A DNA stretch of 64,000 bases from Bacillota bacterium (GCA_009711785.1 VENA01000064.1:1-64000), one strand, 5' to 3'. Counted from the stretch's first letter, positions 8,984-18,878 are shown. Numbers and translations are program-made. Notes: a model not told the origin generated them from the letters alone.

Positions 8984-10603
8984 TTAATATACTCCTATAG
9001 AATCAAAAGCATCACTTACTGCTTGTAGTTCTTGACTATTATCTCCGTAGAGTTCTATAGCTGATTGTTCTGCTGCTGCTCTCATCTGACTAAATGTAGC
9101 CGATTGAGTAAGATGTTGAGTTAAAGCACGATAGAATATCGACGTCATTTTATCTATTCCTATACCATTAACTGTTACGCCATAATGTTCTCCGCCTTCA
9201 CTTATTAGATAGGCTGCTTTATTTACAATACCTGAATTTGTATGCACTCCTCCATTGTCTAATGTTCCTGTATATCTATCATCATAATGATCTGGATCTC
9301 CATAGGCTGTTGGATCTTCCATGGATCTAAATGCATCTCCATCGATAGCTGGTGTATAAACATCCTCACCCATTAACCAATCAGGATTATTATTATCATA
9401 AAATTCAACTGCAGTACCAAAAATATCTGACATAGTTTCGTTTAATGCTCCTGATTCGCCATTATAAATTAAATCAGCTGTATAAGTTGTTACTGCATGG
9501 GTTAATTCATGGGCTATAACATCTAATGCTCCAGAAACTTCTACAAGCTGAACTCCATCTCCATCTCCAAATACTATTTGTTCTCCATTCCAAAAAGCAT
9601 TATTATAATCTCTATCATAATGAACTGTAGCCTTCATTAAAGCACCATTACCATCAAAACTATTTCTATTAAATTTTTCTAAATAATAGTCATAAGTTAC
9701 TGCCATATAGTGCTGAGCATCTACAGCTGCATGGTCATAATTTTCATTTAATGTATTATCACTATCTGCCCATATATCTCCTGGAAGTCTTTTTCTAGTT
9801 TTACCATCAAAGGTTTGGATTCCATTTCCCCTTGTTCTATCTATTAGGTAATACTCTGAAGAAGATAATAAGGTGTTTATTTCCTTAGTATCTCCTAATA
9901 CACCTGTTCCAGTTCCTAAAGTATCTTCCCCTGTTGTAGGAATAGGAGATGGTTTAGGATAATTTATGGAATTATATTTATTAATTATTTCACCAGTAAC
10001 TGCATCTATAAAATAATTCCAATTTCCTGGCTCAGGATCTAAGAAGTTTAAGTTTACTAAATATGCATATCTTGCTTCATCTTCATGATAATAAATTACC
10101 ATTTCTGAAGATGGCTTCTTTTCATGCTCTGGAGTAAAGTCAAGGTCTTTTTCAGCCATTTCAATAGCTTCTTTTTCCTTTACTTTCTTTTTAAGCTTTA
10201 ATTTACTCTCTTTATCTAAATTAGGTATAACAGCTCCTGAAATACTTGTAAGAACTCCTTCTTCATTTATATTAGCTACTTGGGTTGAACCAAAAACAGG
10301 CATTCCTTTATAAATCTGTTGTAATCTTATATAAGAATATCCTAAAGAATCTTTTCCCTTAGACAAAATCTTAAAGGATTCCTTCGATGATGAACTACCG
10401 ATTTTAAACTTTTTCTTATTATTTTCTAAATATTTAAATAAGATATCCTCAGGTTTATCATTAGAAGCTTTAGTTAATTTTCCTGAAATAAATTCAGGTG
10501 TTCCATGTTTTTCACTCCACCTTATCTTCTCATTTGGGGGTGTTGCGAATGCAACAGTACTAATAAGTAAACAAACTAACAATACAGAAACAAATTTTTT
10601 CAT
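8984..10603 (-). CDS. Secreted M4 (thermolysin/bacillolysin-type) metallopeptidase
   Basis: 539 residues, a normal prepro-M4 length. The signal peptide is [20 protein letters not shown], with cleavage expected after residue 20. The FTP and PepSY propeptide domains span about 25-215 ([17 protein letters not shown], then [20 protein letters not shown]). The catalytic domain has HELTH at 365-369 as zinc ligands and general base, with the third ligand E389 in GALNETMSD. The M4 C-terminal domain includes [17 protein letters not shown], carrying the second catalytic histidine. It is secreted, self-processed, and expected to degrade extracellular protein. All key residues are present. Monocistronic, with a long upstream region of over 400 bases. 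Confidence 0.95.
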   Translation of the reverse strand: MKKFVSVLLVCLLISTVAFATPPNEKIRWSEKHGTPEFISGKLTKASNDKPEDILFKYLENNKKKFKIGSSSSKESFKILSKGKDSLGYSYIRLQQIYKGMPVFGSTQVANINEEGVLTSISGAVIPNLDKESKLKLKKKVKEKEAIEMAEKDLDFTPEHEKKPSSEMVIYYHEDEARYAYLVNLNFLDPEPGNWNYFIDAVTGEIINKYNSINYPKPSPIPTTGEDTLGTGTGVLGDTKEINTLLSSSEYYLIDRTRGNGIQTFDGKTRKRLPGDIWADSDNTLNENYDHAAVDAQHYMAVTYDYYLEKFNRNSFDGNGALMKATVHYDRDYNNAFWNGEQIVFGDGDGVQLVEVSGALDVIAHELTHAVTTYTADLIYNGESGALNETMSDIFGTAVEFYDNNNPDWLMGEDVYTPAIDGDAFRSMEDPTAYGDPDHYDDRYTGTLDNGGVHTNSGIVNKAAYLISEGGEHYGVTVNGIGIDKMTSIFYRALTQHLTQSATFSQMRAAAEQSAIELYGDNSQELQAVSDAFDSIGVY

Positions 10604-11021
10604 AATAATTTTTCCTAGCTTTTAATGAAAGAATTTAAATACCTTTTTAATAATTAAGTATTTCTTATCTTCCTTTAGCTAGTACTTTCCCTCCCTTTAA
10701 TTTTTTTGTATATATAATAACTATGATATGGATGTACAAGTATACCTTTTAAATAATTAGCACTCACAATGATTTTTCTCATTGTATCCCATCCATTTAG
10801 CCATTTATACAAATCATAAGGTGTATATTCAATATTATATTTGAGACTATAGCACTAGAAAAATTTTACATATAGTGCTTTTTTATTTTATTTATGAATT
10901 TTCTAAAGTTACGTATTTTTAGAATAATTTATATTTTAATATAAATATAAACTTTTTTCATAGCATACAGACTTTATTAAAATAAAAAAAGTAATCAGCC
11001 AACAGTTCTTTTGACTAATTA
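10604..11021. other. Protease upstream region and orphan hairpin
   Basis: 418 bases without a gene. A hairpin with AGCACTA/TAGTGCT followed by TTTTTTA (about 10853-10892, plus strand) looks like a terminator with no intact gene ahead of it. The rest is AT-rich and presumably holds the protease promoter; no operator was recognised. Confidence 0.45.
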
Positions 11022-12485
11022 GGTTCTATAATAAATGTTGGGGTGATAAACTCCAATGTTTAGTTTTTTGCAAAAAAATAATGCACTTATCGAAAATACC
11101 TGCTAAAATATAGTTGCTGACACCAAATTAAAGGAGGTATTCAATAAGTGCATTCTAATTTTATCAATAAATTGCTAAATTTAAAAGGGGTAAAAGTTAC
11201 TAAAATTTCTCATGGTGATTCTTTTGTAAAAATCTATCTTAAAACTAATCCAAGAGAACATATTTGTCCCGCATGTGGCTCTACTACATCTAAAATTCAT
11301 GATTATAGAAAGCAATTAATTAAAGATTTACCTTTACAGTTGAAAAACACATACCTTATTCTTCAAAAAAGAAGATATGCATGCTCATGTGGTAAGAGAT
11401 TTTATGAATCTTATGACTTTCTACCTAGGTATCATCGAATGACTAATCGTTTAGCTCATTACATTTGTACAGAGCTCACTAAAACTATTAGTATGACTGA
11501 TGTAGCTAACAGAGCTAATGTGTCTGTTAGTACAGTTAGTCGAATCTTTAACCTAATTAATTATGGTAAAACTTCCCTTCCAGATGTTCTTTGCATTGAT
11601 GAGTTTAAGGGTAACGCTGAGACTGGTAAGTATCAATGTATTCTCGTCGATGGCAAGAAAAATAGGATTTTAGACATACTTCCTGATAGATCTAAAAGTA
11701 ATTTAATTAGTTACTTTAAAAAGATACCACGTAAAGAAAGACATAATGTTAAATTCTTTATTTGTGATATGTGGAAACAATATGTTGACTTGGCTAAAAT
11801 TTTCTTTCCTAATGCTAAGATTATTATTGATAAGTATCATTTTATTAGACAAGTTACTTGGGCTATAGAAAAGGTAAGGAAACGTCTACAGAAAACTATG
11901 CCTTACAATTTAAGAAAATATTATAAGAGAAGTAGAAAGCTAATTCTTACCCGCTACCATAAGCTCAAAGATGAAAGTAAAAAGGCTGTTGACTTAATGT
12001 TACTATACAATGATGATCTACGAATTGCACATAAGCTAAAGGAATGGTTTTATGAAATTTGTCAGAGTGATAAATACTCTTACCAACGTACTGAGTTTAG
12101 TAAGTGGATTGAAAACGCACAAAACTCAGGCATACCAGAGTTTGAAAAATGTGCTACTACATATATAAGATGGGCTAAGGAAATAAAGAATGCTTTTAAA
12201 TATGGTTATACTAATGGTCCTACTGAAGGGTTTAACAACAAGATTAAAGTTTTAAAACGAGTGTCCTTTGGACTTAAGAATTTCAAAAGATTTCGTAATA
12301 GAATTATTCATTGCTCCAACTAAACTTTTTTTATCAATTTAATCCTATAAATAGCCTATATTTTAACTAGGTTTATTAAGTGTACCCAAAAACTAATAGA
12401 ATCATATTTCTACATTTAAAAAGGCTCTAAACTAATAATGGAGCGGGATTAAAGATAATCCCACCCCAACTATTGACAAAGAGCC
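11022..12485 (+). mobile_element. ISL3-family insertion sequence, complete
   Basis: 1464 bp bounded by imperfect inverted repeats. The left end starts GGTTCT and contains GTTGGGGTG; the right end read inward starts GGCTCTTTGTCAATAGTTGG followed by GGTGG. Both fit ISL3 termini. The flanks are ACTAATTA on the left and ACTAATAC on the right, a 6-of-8 match to the 8-bp target duplication expected for this family. The transposase inside is full length. A hairpin (GGGATT/AATCCC) near the right end may stop transcription. Confidence 0.85.
11148..12323 (+). CDS. ISL3 family transposase
   Basis: 391 residues. An N-terminal zinc-binding region CPACG...CSCGKRFYE (about 40-90) and a helix-turn-helix (MTDVANRANVSVSTVSRIF) precede the DDE domain. 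The first acidic residue is in DVLCIDEFKG, the second in FFICDMWKQY, the conserved IIIDKYHFIRQ follows, and the catalytic glutamate is in NGPTEGFNNKIKVLKR near the C-terminus. The ATG at 11148 follows AAAGGAGG. No frameshift was seen, so it is probably active. Confidence 0.92.
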   Translation: MHSNFINKLLNLKGVKVTKISHGDSFVKIYLKTNPREHICPACGSTTSKIHDYRKQLIKDLPLQLKNTYLILQKRRYACSCGKRFYESYDFLPRYHRMTNRLAHYICTELTKTISMTDVANRANVSVSTVSRIFNLINYGKTSLPDVLCIDEFKGNAETGKYQCILVDGKKNRILDILPDRSKSNLISYFKKIPRKERHNVKFFICDMWKQYVDLAKIFFPNAKIIIDKYHFIRQVTWAIEKVRKRLQKTMPYNLRKYYKRSRKLILTRYHKLKDESKKAVDLMLLYNDDLRIAHKLKEWFYEICQSDKYSYQRTEFSKWIENAQNSGIPEFEKCATTYIRWAKEIKNAFKYGYTNGPTEGFNNKIKVLKRVSFGLKNFKRFRNRIIHCSN

Positions 12486-12552
12486 ACTAATACTTTGCTT
12501 AAGTAATATTTTATCTAAATTCAATTTTAGTATTATACTATCTATTAAGTCA

Positions 12553-12792
12553 TTAATTATGTTTTTCAAGACCAATAATAGAAATAATTAACCCTGTAAG
12601 TGCAATTATATATTCTACACCACCTAGATTAGAGTTAGGGTCAACTGCTATTATTCCACCAAATAAAGTAATATTTATGCCTAAAAGCATTAACTTTAAA
12701 CCAGAAACTCCCTTTCTAACACTTATAACAATTAAAGTTGTTATTACCACTAGTATAACTACAATAAATAATAACGCTCAAATCATTGCCAT
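12553..12792 (-). pseudogene. Small membrane protein gene with nonsense codon 5
   Basis: GGGGAGGAATAAAA directly precedes an ATG at 12792, giving MAMI, then TGA (12778-12780), then a continuous hydrophobic frame ALLFIVVILVVITT...GIIAVDPNSNLGGVEYIIAL to 12553. This is best read as a 79-codon gene with three membrane segments in which a TGG became TGA. A shorter product could start at the GTG at 12750 but has no ribosome site. Unknown family. Confidence 0.55.
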
Positions 12793-13053
12793 TTTTATTC
12801 CTCCCCATAACATAATATTTTTATTCTCTGTATTTTGTCTTATTTATGCTTGTTGTTAGATAAATAACTCCCCTAATCATCCTATATGATTTTAGTAGGA
12901 TGATGGAAAATCTATGTTTCCTACAGTAGCCTTCAATGTCACTTCCTTTAAACCATATTCTCCAAATAACTATTCCATTAAAATACATATCTATCATTTT
13001 AGCTGATTTAATTTTTCACATGAAATAATTTTTCTTATTACACAATACAAATA

Positions 13054-13455
13054 TTAATCTAATAAATAAATATATTCATCTACATCATCCCATTTACCAA
13101 AACTTATCATATAATCATCAGTGCTGATATTTTTCATATTAATTGGTTTTCCTTCATTTAATTTATTTATAATCATCTCAAAAGAATTGTTATCATTTAA
13201 TATTATTTCAAAACTTTGTTTATTACTCTTAATTCTATATGAGTTGTTTTCAAATTTTTCGTAAGTTCCTCTATCAACTTCCCTATTATCAATCCATTCA
13301 ATGAAAGTATTATCATCTTCACGAATAAGCATTTGAATATGATATCCATTTACTTCACTCTGATAAAACCCTTTTAAAGTAGGCTGCATGTATGAATATC
13401 GCCATAATATTAAAATAATTATTATTGATAAAATAGTAAGTGTTAATTTTTTCAT
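13054..13455 (-). CDS. Signal-anchored small protein, unknown function
   Basis: 133 residues from the ATG at 13455 (GGGGGATATTGTT upstream; an earlier in-frame ATG adds a charged, unsupported leader). One N-terminal membrane segment (LTLTILSIIIILILWRYSYM) is followed by an outer domain with a lipocalin-like run of short beta strands: GFYQSEVNGYHIQMLIRED, then FIEWIDNREVDRGTYEKFEN. The family was not recognised. It belongs with the many small anchored proteins of the 8-40 kb region. Confidence 0.6.
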   Translation of the reverse strand: MKKLTLTILSIIIILILWRYSYMQPTLKGFYQSEVNGYHIQMLIREDDNTFIEWIDNREVDRGTYEKFENNSYRIKSNKQSFEIILNDNNSFEMIINKLNEGKPINMKNISTDDYMISFGKWDDVDEYIYLLD

Positions 13456-13582
13456 AACAATATCCCCCATATTTTCATTTAAACTAATGAGCATTATTCT
13501 ACTATTATTGAATACCTATTGTATCTATTTTGAATTCATTTCACTCTCTTGCTATTGTAGTTAACCTCCCTAACATTTTACT

Positions 13583-13605
13583 ACAGTCCTTTTTTTGTGG
13601 ACTGT
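13583..13605. promoter_or_regulatory. Short inverted repeat ACAGTCC/GGACTGT
   Basis: ACAGTCC at 13583-13589 and GGACTGT at 13599-13605 form a 7-bp inverted repeat. The half-site ACAGTCC is the same as the outer end of the palindromes downstream of the agrA genes. It lies between the genes at 13054 and 13620 and could be an operator or merely a hairpin. Confidence 0.3.
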
Positions 13606-13619
13606 CTGTAAATGCTATA

Positions 13620-13931
13620 TTAAATGATACCACTTAAAATTCTCTTAAATATAGCTATAAAGAAAACAATCCCGAAACAATGATACAAATAATTATTATG
13701 TAATTTTTTTGTATAACTAAGCTTTTTTAACCAAAATCTATTAAAGAAAATAATAGTTAAACCAAAAACCGTTGGATAATATAATCCTGTATCTCCTTTG
13801 GAATAACTATATATTCCTAACTCATCCATTATTATTTCTAATAAACTTTTATCATTAAAAATGGTTACTGTTAAGAAAATAATAAGTATAGTTATTAAAT
13901 ATATTAAAATCACTTTACCTTTCTTTGTCAT
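13620..13931 (-). CDS. Small membrane protein, unknown function
   Basis: 103 residues from the ATG at 13931 with GGAGGAG 6 bases upstream (the frame extends 16 codons further without support). It has three membrane segments: VILIYLITILIIFLTVTIF, a central GLYYPTVFGLTIIFF and a terminal IVFFIAIFKRILSGII. No family recognised. Confidence 0.55.
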   Translation of the reverse strand: MTKKGKVILIYLITILIIFLTVTIFNDKSLLEIIMDELGIYSYSKGDTGLYYPTVFGLTIIFFNRFWLKKLSYTKKLHNNYLYHCFGIVFFIAIFKRILSGII

Positions 13932-14209
13932 ATATTCTCCTCCATTTTGAATGGTTTTATCTAACTTCTTTATTTCCACCAGTAAATTTTTATATAATTT
14001 TGTTTTTATACCCTACTATTAATGTAATATGCTTAACATAAAATTTAAAACCATAGTAATTATAATTATAACTACCCATTACAATTATATCTTTTTACTC
14101 CTATGAAAAATGTCGTTTTTGATCATACAAGGTATGTTTGTAATAGTAGATAAAAATAACTTTCCATACATCTTTTTACTAAATTATGAAAAATTCAATC
14201 TGAAAGTAC

Positions 14210-14386
14210 CTACTTTGTTATTTTTAATATATAAAATAAGTTTTTAACTCTTTTTTCAGTTTTTATAAAATCTTCTATATTTACTTTTCCTTTTTTATTT
14301 GCATATTCAATAATTGCTTCATTTAATTCTTTAGAATTTTTAAAAACTACAATACTTCTATTTCTTTTCAAACAATAACTTAGCAT
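14210..14386 (-). pseudogene. DUF5659-like protein, 5'-truncated copy
   Basis: 58 codons ending KKGKVNIEDFIKTEKRVKNL followed by FYILKITK. The central SIVVFKNSKELNEAII is shared with the fragments at 15.0 and 18.6 kb, and the N-terminal third is replaced by unrelated sequence. The full family member is about 95 residues and resembles DUF5659, a small protein common in Firmicute phage-like regions. Probably not functional. Confidence 0.5.
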
Positions 14387-14484
14387 ATTATTACATTACA
14401 TGGTATAATTTTCAATATGAAATGTATGATTTCCAGCTAAATTAAATCTAAAAATTTCTATAGCATAAAATTAGGAGTGGTTTA

Positions 14485-14943
14485 ATGATCAAAAAAATTT
14501 TTATCTTTATTATTATTATTACGCTTTTTCTTATAATAATAGTAAAAAATTATCCTGAGACTGGAACATTTAATGATATAATCTTAAATAATTTTAGAAA
14601 TAAAGAACCTGAGTTTATAGTAGTAGAATATAAAGGTAATAGAAAAGAAATTGTAAATAGACAAAACATTGAGACTTTACTATCCTTTTTTAATAATTCT
14701 AAACTTATAGAGACGAATGAAATTGAAACAGATAAGAGATTTGATTTACCTATACCTGACTATATACAACTATACTTAGCTCAGAAAAAGGGTTTTCTCA
14801 GGATTGACATCTACAATACTAAACAAATTGAAGTAAGATATAATATTAATAATAAAGAAGGTAATAAAATTTATAATATAAAAAAAACAAGCATAAATTA
14901 TGAAGGATTATTTGATTACTATAAGAATATTAAGGGAGAGTAA
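14485..14943 (+). CDS. Single-pass membrane protein of the repeated small family
   Basis: 152 residues with TTAGGAGTGG before the ATG. The N-terminal anchor is KKIFIFIIIITLFLIIIV. The outer domain begins ETGTFNDIILNN and includes IETLLSFFNNSKLIETNE, aligning with ITGNFEELILDKSED and INKLLSYFKILDLVEYT of the protein at 19.1 kb. So this is a diverged paralogue of the 17.1 and 19.1 kb genes. The function is unknown. It ends in a strong hairpin (14930-14963) facing a minus-strand relic. Confidence 0.65.
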   Translation: MIKKIFIFIIIITLFLIIIVKNYPETGTFNDIILNNFRNKEPEFIVVEYKGNRKEIVNRQNIETLLSFFNNSKLIETNEIETDKRFDLPIPDYIQLYLAQKKGFLRIDIYNTKQIEVRYNINNKEGNKIYNIKKTSINYEGLFDYYKNIKGE

Positions 14944-14963
14944 TTCAATATACTCTCCCTTAA
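14930..14963. terminator. 13-bp perfect hairpin between convergent units
   Basis: TTAAGGGAGAGTA/TACTCTCCCTTAA overlapping the stop of the 14485 gene. There is no strong T tract; it probably terminates in both directions. Confidence 0.6.
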
Positions 14964-14983
14964 ACTTTAGTATTTGTCAAATA

Positions 14984-15065
14984 TTATATACTCCCTGGGC
15001 CTGGTACCAAACCACCATTTACTTTTCCTTTTTTATTTGCATAATCAATAATTGCTTCATTTAAT
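14984..15065 (-). pseudogene. DUF5659-like fragment with altered tail
   Basis: The minus strand gives KLNEAIIDYANKKGKVN, matching the centre of the DUF5659-like copies, and then GGLVPGPGSI before TAA at 14984 instead of the usual C-terminus. Upstream it dissolves into stops. A recombination scrap. Confidence 0.45.
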
Positions 15066-15255
15066 TTTTTAAAATTTATAAAAACTTTTACAGTTGAAGA
15101 AAAAAATGGACACTTATCCACATTTAATCATTAAAGATAAATGACTTTTTTTGTATTTCATGGTACAATTAGGTTCAATGTGTTAATACCTTTGATATTT
15201 ATAAAAATATTAAAATATTACATATCAGTATCTACAAGAGGAGTTTTTTTATTTT

Positions 15256-15591
15256 ATGAGTAAAGATATGTTAAGAAAATTAATAGGTATAGCGATTTTT
15301 TTAGCTGGCTTTTTTGTGATTATATCTACTGTTTTTTTAAAAAGTAAGTTCATACCTATTATTTTAATCCTTATAATACAAATGTTTATGTCTATTTATA
15401 ATAGAGTATTTGTTATTCCAAATTATAGAAAATCAGGATTTGTTATAATTACAATTATTTTAATTTCTATTATTCTTAGTATTATATTATTTGTTTCTCA
15501 AGGAGAAAGAATAGCTGTTATTTTTTCTGGTATAATAGCTATGTTGGTTATTATTTTTGAAAAATTTTTTATAAATAAAGGTAGACTTTAA
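15256..15591 (+). CDS. Small four-helix membrane protein, duplicated in the window
   Basis: 111 residues, nearly all hydrophobic with four membrane segments and a short basic C-terminus. AAGAGGAG lies about 9 bases before the ATG. A 5'-truncated copy with high identity lies at 22247-22465, so this segment was duplicated. No motif points to a function. Confidence 0.55.
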   Translation: MSKDMLRKLIGIAIFLAGFFVIISTVFLKSKFIPIILILIIQMFMSIYNRVFVIPNYRKSGFVIITIILISIILSIILFVSQGERIAVIFSGIIAMLVIIFEKFFINKGRL

Positions 15592-15683
15592 AATCAAAAC
15601 GTATTTTACTTATTGTACTTTTAGTAGCAATTCCCCCCTTTAAATAAATTTAGACAGTGTTATTATCAATAAGGAGGTTTATT

Positions 15684-15866
15684 ATGGGAATATTTATGGA
15701 AATGTTAACGTTATTTGTTGCACTGTTAGGTCCAGCGGCTATCTATTTAAATCATATCTATATATTAAAAAAGATAAAGAAAGATAAATCTATCTACATC
15801 AATATGTGGGTACAATGTGCACTTCTAATTGTATTTACACATTGTTTTATGGTTAATTTATATTAA
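15684..15866 (+). CDS. Small membrane protein, unknown
   Basis: 60 residues from the ATG at 15684 with an ideal AAGGAGG 7 bases upstream; a longer in-frame start at 15657 lacks a ribosome site. It has two hydrophobic segments flanking a basic loop (YILKKIKKDKSIYIN), giving a hairpin in the membrane. No family recognised. Confidence 0.55.
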   Translation: MGIFMEMLTLFVALLGPAAIYLNHIYILKKIKKDKSIYINMWVQCALLIVFTHCFMVNLY

Positions 15867-15943
15867 AAAAGTCTTAATACTATGATACTTATAGTTTTCA
15901 TTATAACTTCAGTAAATAAGATATACTCATTTTTCTTTTTATT

Positions 15944-16802
15944 TAATAGGAACTTATAATATTTGCTTTACGTTTTATTTCATCCCTTGATCGATAGGTA
16001 TATCTCATTGTAGTATGAATATTTGAATGACCGACCTGAGAAGTAACTTCATGGGTTGATCAATCAGCTTCAAGAGCGTAAGAACAGAAAAAATGTCTCA
16101 AGGTATGAGGAGTTATTTCATCACTATATTCATTAAAAATACGGTTTATTACAGTTCTATCTACTCTATCTGATTTTCGACTTATAAATAGATATTTACT
16201 ATCTCTATTAGATTGCTTAGATCTCTCTTTTAAATACTTTTTTATAGCATGTACTGATTTATCTTTCATTATATCTTTGTTTTTTACCTTTTCCATATCT
16301 AATAAGAATTTCTCTAGCAGTTAGATCTATATCTTCAAACTTTATATTTAAAATTTCAGATATACGCACACCTGAATAGGATAAAAGTGTTACAATAGTA
16401 TAGTCTTTTAAACTTTTTTTCTAATATTTTTTGTTTAAAGCCTTTAATATCATTTTTTGTAATAGTTGATGGACTAATATATTCATTTTGAACTTTAAAA
16501 TAATCTTTTTTAGTTATTACTATGTTATCCTGGATCTTATTATCAATAAGATGTTCATTAAATTTTACTAAAGCTGCTGTTTACGCATTTAACGTTGTAT
16601 CTTTGAATTTTTTTACATTAATTAAAAAACTACTAAACTTCAGGACATTTTCTCTATCTAGATTTGTAAATGATTTATGAAAACTTTCATTAACCATTTA
16701 AGTATCCTTTAATATTTGTTAAATAGGAATTAATTGTATTTACACTTTTTCCTTCATCTTTTAAGTAACCCTTAAAATCATTTATCACTTTATCACTAAC
16801 TT
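15944..16802 (-). pseudogene. TnpI-like tyrosine recombinase, inactivated
   Basis: Read across frames the minus strand gives a complete phage-integrase-type recombinase. The SAM-like N-terminal domain (INDFKGYLKDEGKSVNTINS) leads to SPSTITKNDIKGFKQKILE, LLSYSGVRISEILNIKFED, EITPHTLRHFFCSYALEAD and HSNIHTTMRYTYRSRDEIKR with the catalytic tyrosine. Order and wording resemble TnpI resolvases of Tn4430-type transposons. Lesions: a frameshift near 16690, a stop near 16590, a frameshift near 16420, a break near 16296, and TGA for tryptophan at 16057-16059. The second copy at 22.1 kb has TGG there. Dead. Confidence 0.8.
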
Positions 16803-16914
16803 AATATTTTAATGCTTACTTTATTATTTTTGTTTAGATAAAATAAGTTTTTAACTCTTTTTTCAGTTCTAATTTCAATATTATCTCCTATGGTCTTTAC
16901 TTCCAATACTTTCA
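16797..16914 (-). pseudogene. DUF5659-like gene with internal deletion
   Basis: MKVLEVKTIGDNIEI (the intact family N-terminus) is joined directly to TEKRVKNLFYLNKNNKV (the family C-terminus), so about 55 central codons are missing relative to the copy at 18.6 kb. The start has GAAAAGGG upstream and a LexA-like box at 16939. Confidence 0.55.
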
Positions 16915-16938
16915 TCCCTTTTCATAAAAATATTATAT

Positions 16939-16952
16939 CGAATATGTGTTCG
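16939..16952. promoter_or_regulatory. LexA-box-like palindrome
   Basis: CGAATATGTGTTCG, one base from the Firmicute LexA/DinR consensus CGAAC-N4-GTTCG. It sits between a DUF5659-like relic (minus) and the membrane-protein gene at 17113 (plus). Confidence 0.45.
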
Positions 16953-17112
16953 TTTTGCAAAGAAATTTTTTAATCATATTTTAAATAACAAAAAAATTCA
17001 AAATAGTTATGAAATACTATTTTGAATACCATTATATTCAAAATATGGAAATGTATTTTATGATGTGTTAAAATTATATATAGACATATAAAATAAGAAA
17101 GGGGTTTTTAAT

Positions 17113-17607
17113 ATTAAAAAATCCATTTTAATAATTCTATCTGTAATAATTGTTTTTGCCATAATAGTATCTATAATTAATCGTCCTATCACAGGGAGTT
17201 TTGAAAAATTAATATTAGATAAATCTGAAGATAGGAAATTTAACTATATTAAAATAGTATCTACGATTGATTCTAAAGTAGTAGAAAAAGAAGAACATGA
17301 CATCGAAAAAGTTAATAAGTTATTATCTTACTTTAAAAATCTTGAATTATTAGAATATACCGGAAATCATAAAAAAAAGGGTAAATCGTTGGAAAAAGGG
17401 TATTGGATATACTTTGACAATTCAAATAATTATGAATATATGTGGATTTTTTTAGATAATAAAAAGCACCTAAATGTTAAATTTCATACGTATACAAATC
17501 ATCAATCTAAAATGCTGGAAAAGGAATATATAATTACTAACGGTAAGATAGATGATAATTTTATTGAAAAAGTTTATAAAGAATTAAAACCTAAAAATAA
17601 CCATTAG
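17113..17607 (+). CDS. Single-pass membrane protein with apparent AUU start
   Basis: 164 codons if translation starts at ATT 17113, 8 bases after AAAGGGG. No ATG, GTG or TTG is available upstream before a stop. The frame begins IKKSILIILSVIIVFAIIV, an N-terminal anchor, then ITGSFEKLILDKSEDRKFNY and ends EKVYKELKPKNNH. It is a close paralogue of the 19075-19569 gene, with the same length and the same ATT. Either both use a rare AUU start or both descend from a copy that lost its ATG. Outer-domain function unknown. Confidence 0.5.
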   Translation: MKKSILIILSVIIVFAIIVSIINRPITGSFEKLILDKSEDRKFNYIKIVSTIDSKVVEKEEHDIEKVNKLLSYFKNLELLEYTGNHKKKGKSLEKGYWIYFDNSNNYEYMWIFLDNKKHLNVKFHTYTNHQSKMLEKEYIITNGKIDDNFIEKVYKELKPKNNH

Positions 17608-17612
17608 ATAAG

Positions 17613-17658
17613 AAAGTGAGGGAAAGTTATATAATATTAACCTACCCTCACTTTTTTC
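17613..17658 (+). terminator. Terminator after the 17113 gene
   Basis: AAGTGAGGG/CCCTCACTT followed by TTTTTT, directly after the stop codon. Confidence 0.8.
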
Positions 17659-17670
17659 AGTTATTATTGT

Positions 17671-17950
17671 TTAATTACTTGTGATCCAACCCGATTCAGC
17701 ATGAACTTTTGTAATTTCTAATTCAGTCACAAAGCGTATATCATATTGTGGATTTTCTTCATATGATACATTAACTTCTACACGATCATAACTATCATTA
17801 TCATCCAATAGTTTATAAGCTACGTCAGCTTTAAAATATATATGTTCGATTCTATTTGTTAAAAAATCTAATTCTGGAGGTGCAAGCGCTGTTGCTACTC
17901 CTACTATTGCCGTTCCTATGCCTTATAGTTTTGCAACTAAACCTTGGATA
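17671..17950 (-). pseudogene. Broken member of a family ending in ESGWIT
   Basis: The minus strand is open for 83 codons to TAA 17671 but has no start codon and meets an in-frame TAA at 17923. It reads GIGTAIVGVATALAPPELDF (glycine-rich hydrophobic), then VEVNVSYEENPQYDIRFVTE, ending HAESGWITSN. Upstream of the stop, IIQGLVAKL continues the frame. The hydrophobic segment followed by a charged region and a GW-x-T tail parallels the intact protein at 20339-20773. It faces the membrane-protein gene at 17113 in convergent orientation. Confidence 0.55.
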
Positions 17951-17952
17951 AT

Positions 17953-18105
17953 ATGAGTTCAAACAGTGCATTAACTATACTGAGCAATATATCTAATTTA
18001 AATGAAAAAGAAAAGATTTTATTATTCAATTGGCTTAAGAAGTTGCTTTTTCCTCATTGTGATAGCAAAAGTATAGTTAAGTATGGTAAATACAACAACA
18101 CATAG
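17953..18105 (+). CDS. Short ORF at a recombination junction
   Basis: 50 codons. The first 33 (LTILSNISNLNEKEKILLFN and on) look like a natural helical protein start, perhaps the N-terminus of a transposase or regulator. The last part is antisense to the broken Dam gene, so the ORF is a fusion at a breakpoint near 18050. No ribosome site. Probably not a gene in its present form. Confidence 0.25.
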   Translation: MSSNSALTILSNISNLNEKEKILLFNWLKKLLFPHCDSKSIVKYGKYNNT

Positions 18106-18551
18106 CAGTTACTTAATCTGTTTCTTATATCTTCTATAAAAGGAGTGTTAAATATACTTTTTATTGATCCTTTTACTTTACTATAGCCAAAACAGTCTCC
18201 TTTACTTGCAAAACTGTATTTTATTATGTAAAAAAACCTAACTGCTCTTTGAATATCTGTTAGATATTCTCCTGGAACTTGTTTATATTCTTTAAAAATT
18301 TCTCTACTTACTATATCCTTACTGATCCATTCTTTAAATTCTTCAGGATGATATTTAAGTACTCTAAAGAAATTTACTAAGTCCTTGTTTATATCATTAT
18401 AAACTTCAACTTTAGATTTTTCTTTACCAAACAGTGTCCAGGCTGCTCCGCCGAAAACTTCTGTGAAACATTTATGTTCTGGTATGAGACCTATAATTCT
18501 TTTTCTTAATCGATATTTTCCACCCATCCAGGATAACGGACTTTTTAACAT
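18054..18551 (-). pseudogene. Dam-type (D12 class) adenine methyltransferase, C-terminally truncated
   Basis: Begins MLKSPLSWMGGKYRLRKRII (SAM-binding PLxWxGGK) and FTEVFGGAAWTLFGKEKSKV, then VYNDINKDLVNFFRVL: the N-terminal half of a D12-class N6-adenine methylase. Family members are about 270-280 residues and need a downstream DPPY motif. Here the homology ends near residue 150 and unrelated residues (VLLYLPYLTILLL) follow to the stop. The catalytic motif is missing, so it is inactive. Start taken at the ATG 18551 with AGGAGA upstream. Confidence 0.75.
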
Positions 18552-18600
18552 CTTTACCACTCTCCTTTTTATTGAGTGATGAAAGATAACAATCTGAAAG

Positions 18601-18878
18601 TTATCCTACTTTGTTATTTTTATTTAGATAGAATAAATTTTTAACTCTTTTTTCAGCTTCTATAAAATTAGCTACATTTACTTTTCCTTTTTTGTTTACA
18701 CAATTAATAATTGCTTCATTTAATTCTTTAGAATTTTTAAATACTACAATACTTCTGTTTCTTTTAGGATCTTTATAAGCTTTTTTAATTTGAAACCAGT
18801 TGCGACTAGATAAACTATAACATCCTTATCAGTAATTTCAATACCATCTCCTATAGTCTTTACTTCCAATACTTTCAT
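18601..18878 (-). pseudogene. DUF5659-like gene, most complete copy, frameshifted
   Basis: ATG at 18878 with AAAGGGGATG upstream. It reads MKVLEVKTIGDGIEITDKDV and IVYLVATGFK, then shifts frame near 18785 to give KKAYKDPKRNRSIVVFKNSK and FIEAEKRVKNLFYLNKNN, ending at 18601. Without the shift it would be about 92 residues. It resembles DUF5659, a small phage-associated protein of unknown function. A LexA-like box lies 24 bases upstream. Confidence 0.6.

Noticed and set aside
12778..12780. TGA at codon 5 of the small membrane gene as a second selenocysteine
   Set aside because: No cysteine-like context and no hairpin of the right kind after it; Trp to stop is simpler.
14984..15015. Peptide end GGLVPGPGSI as a processed bacteriocin with a double-glycine leader
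   Set aside because: It is the altered tail of a DUF5659-like fragment without start or ribosome site.
18054..18551. Functional orphan Dam methylase
   Set aside because: The catalytic DPPY half is missing and the C-terminus is unrelated sequence.
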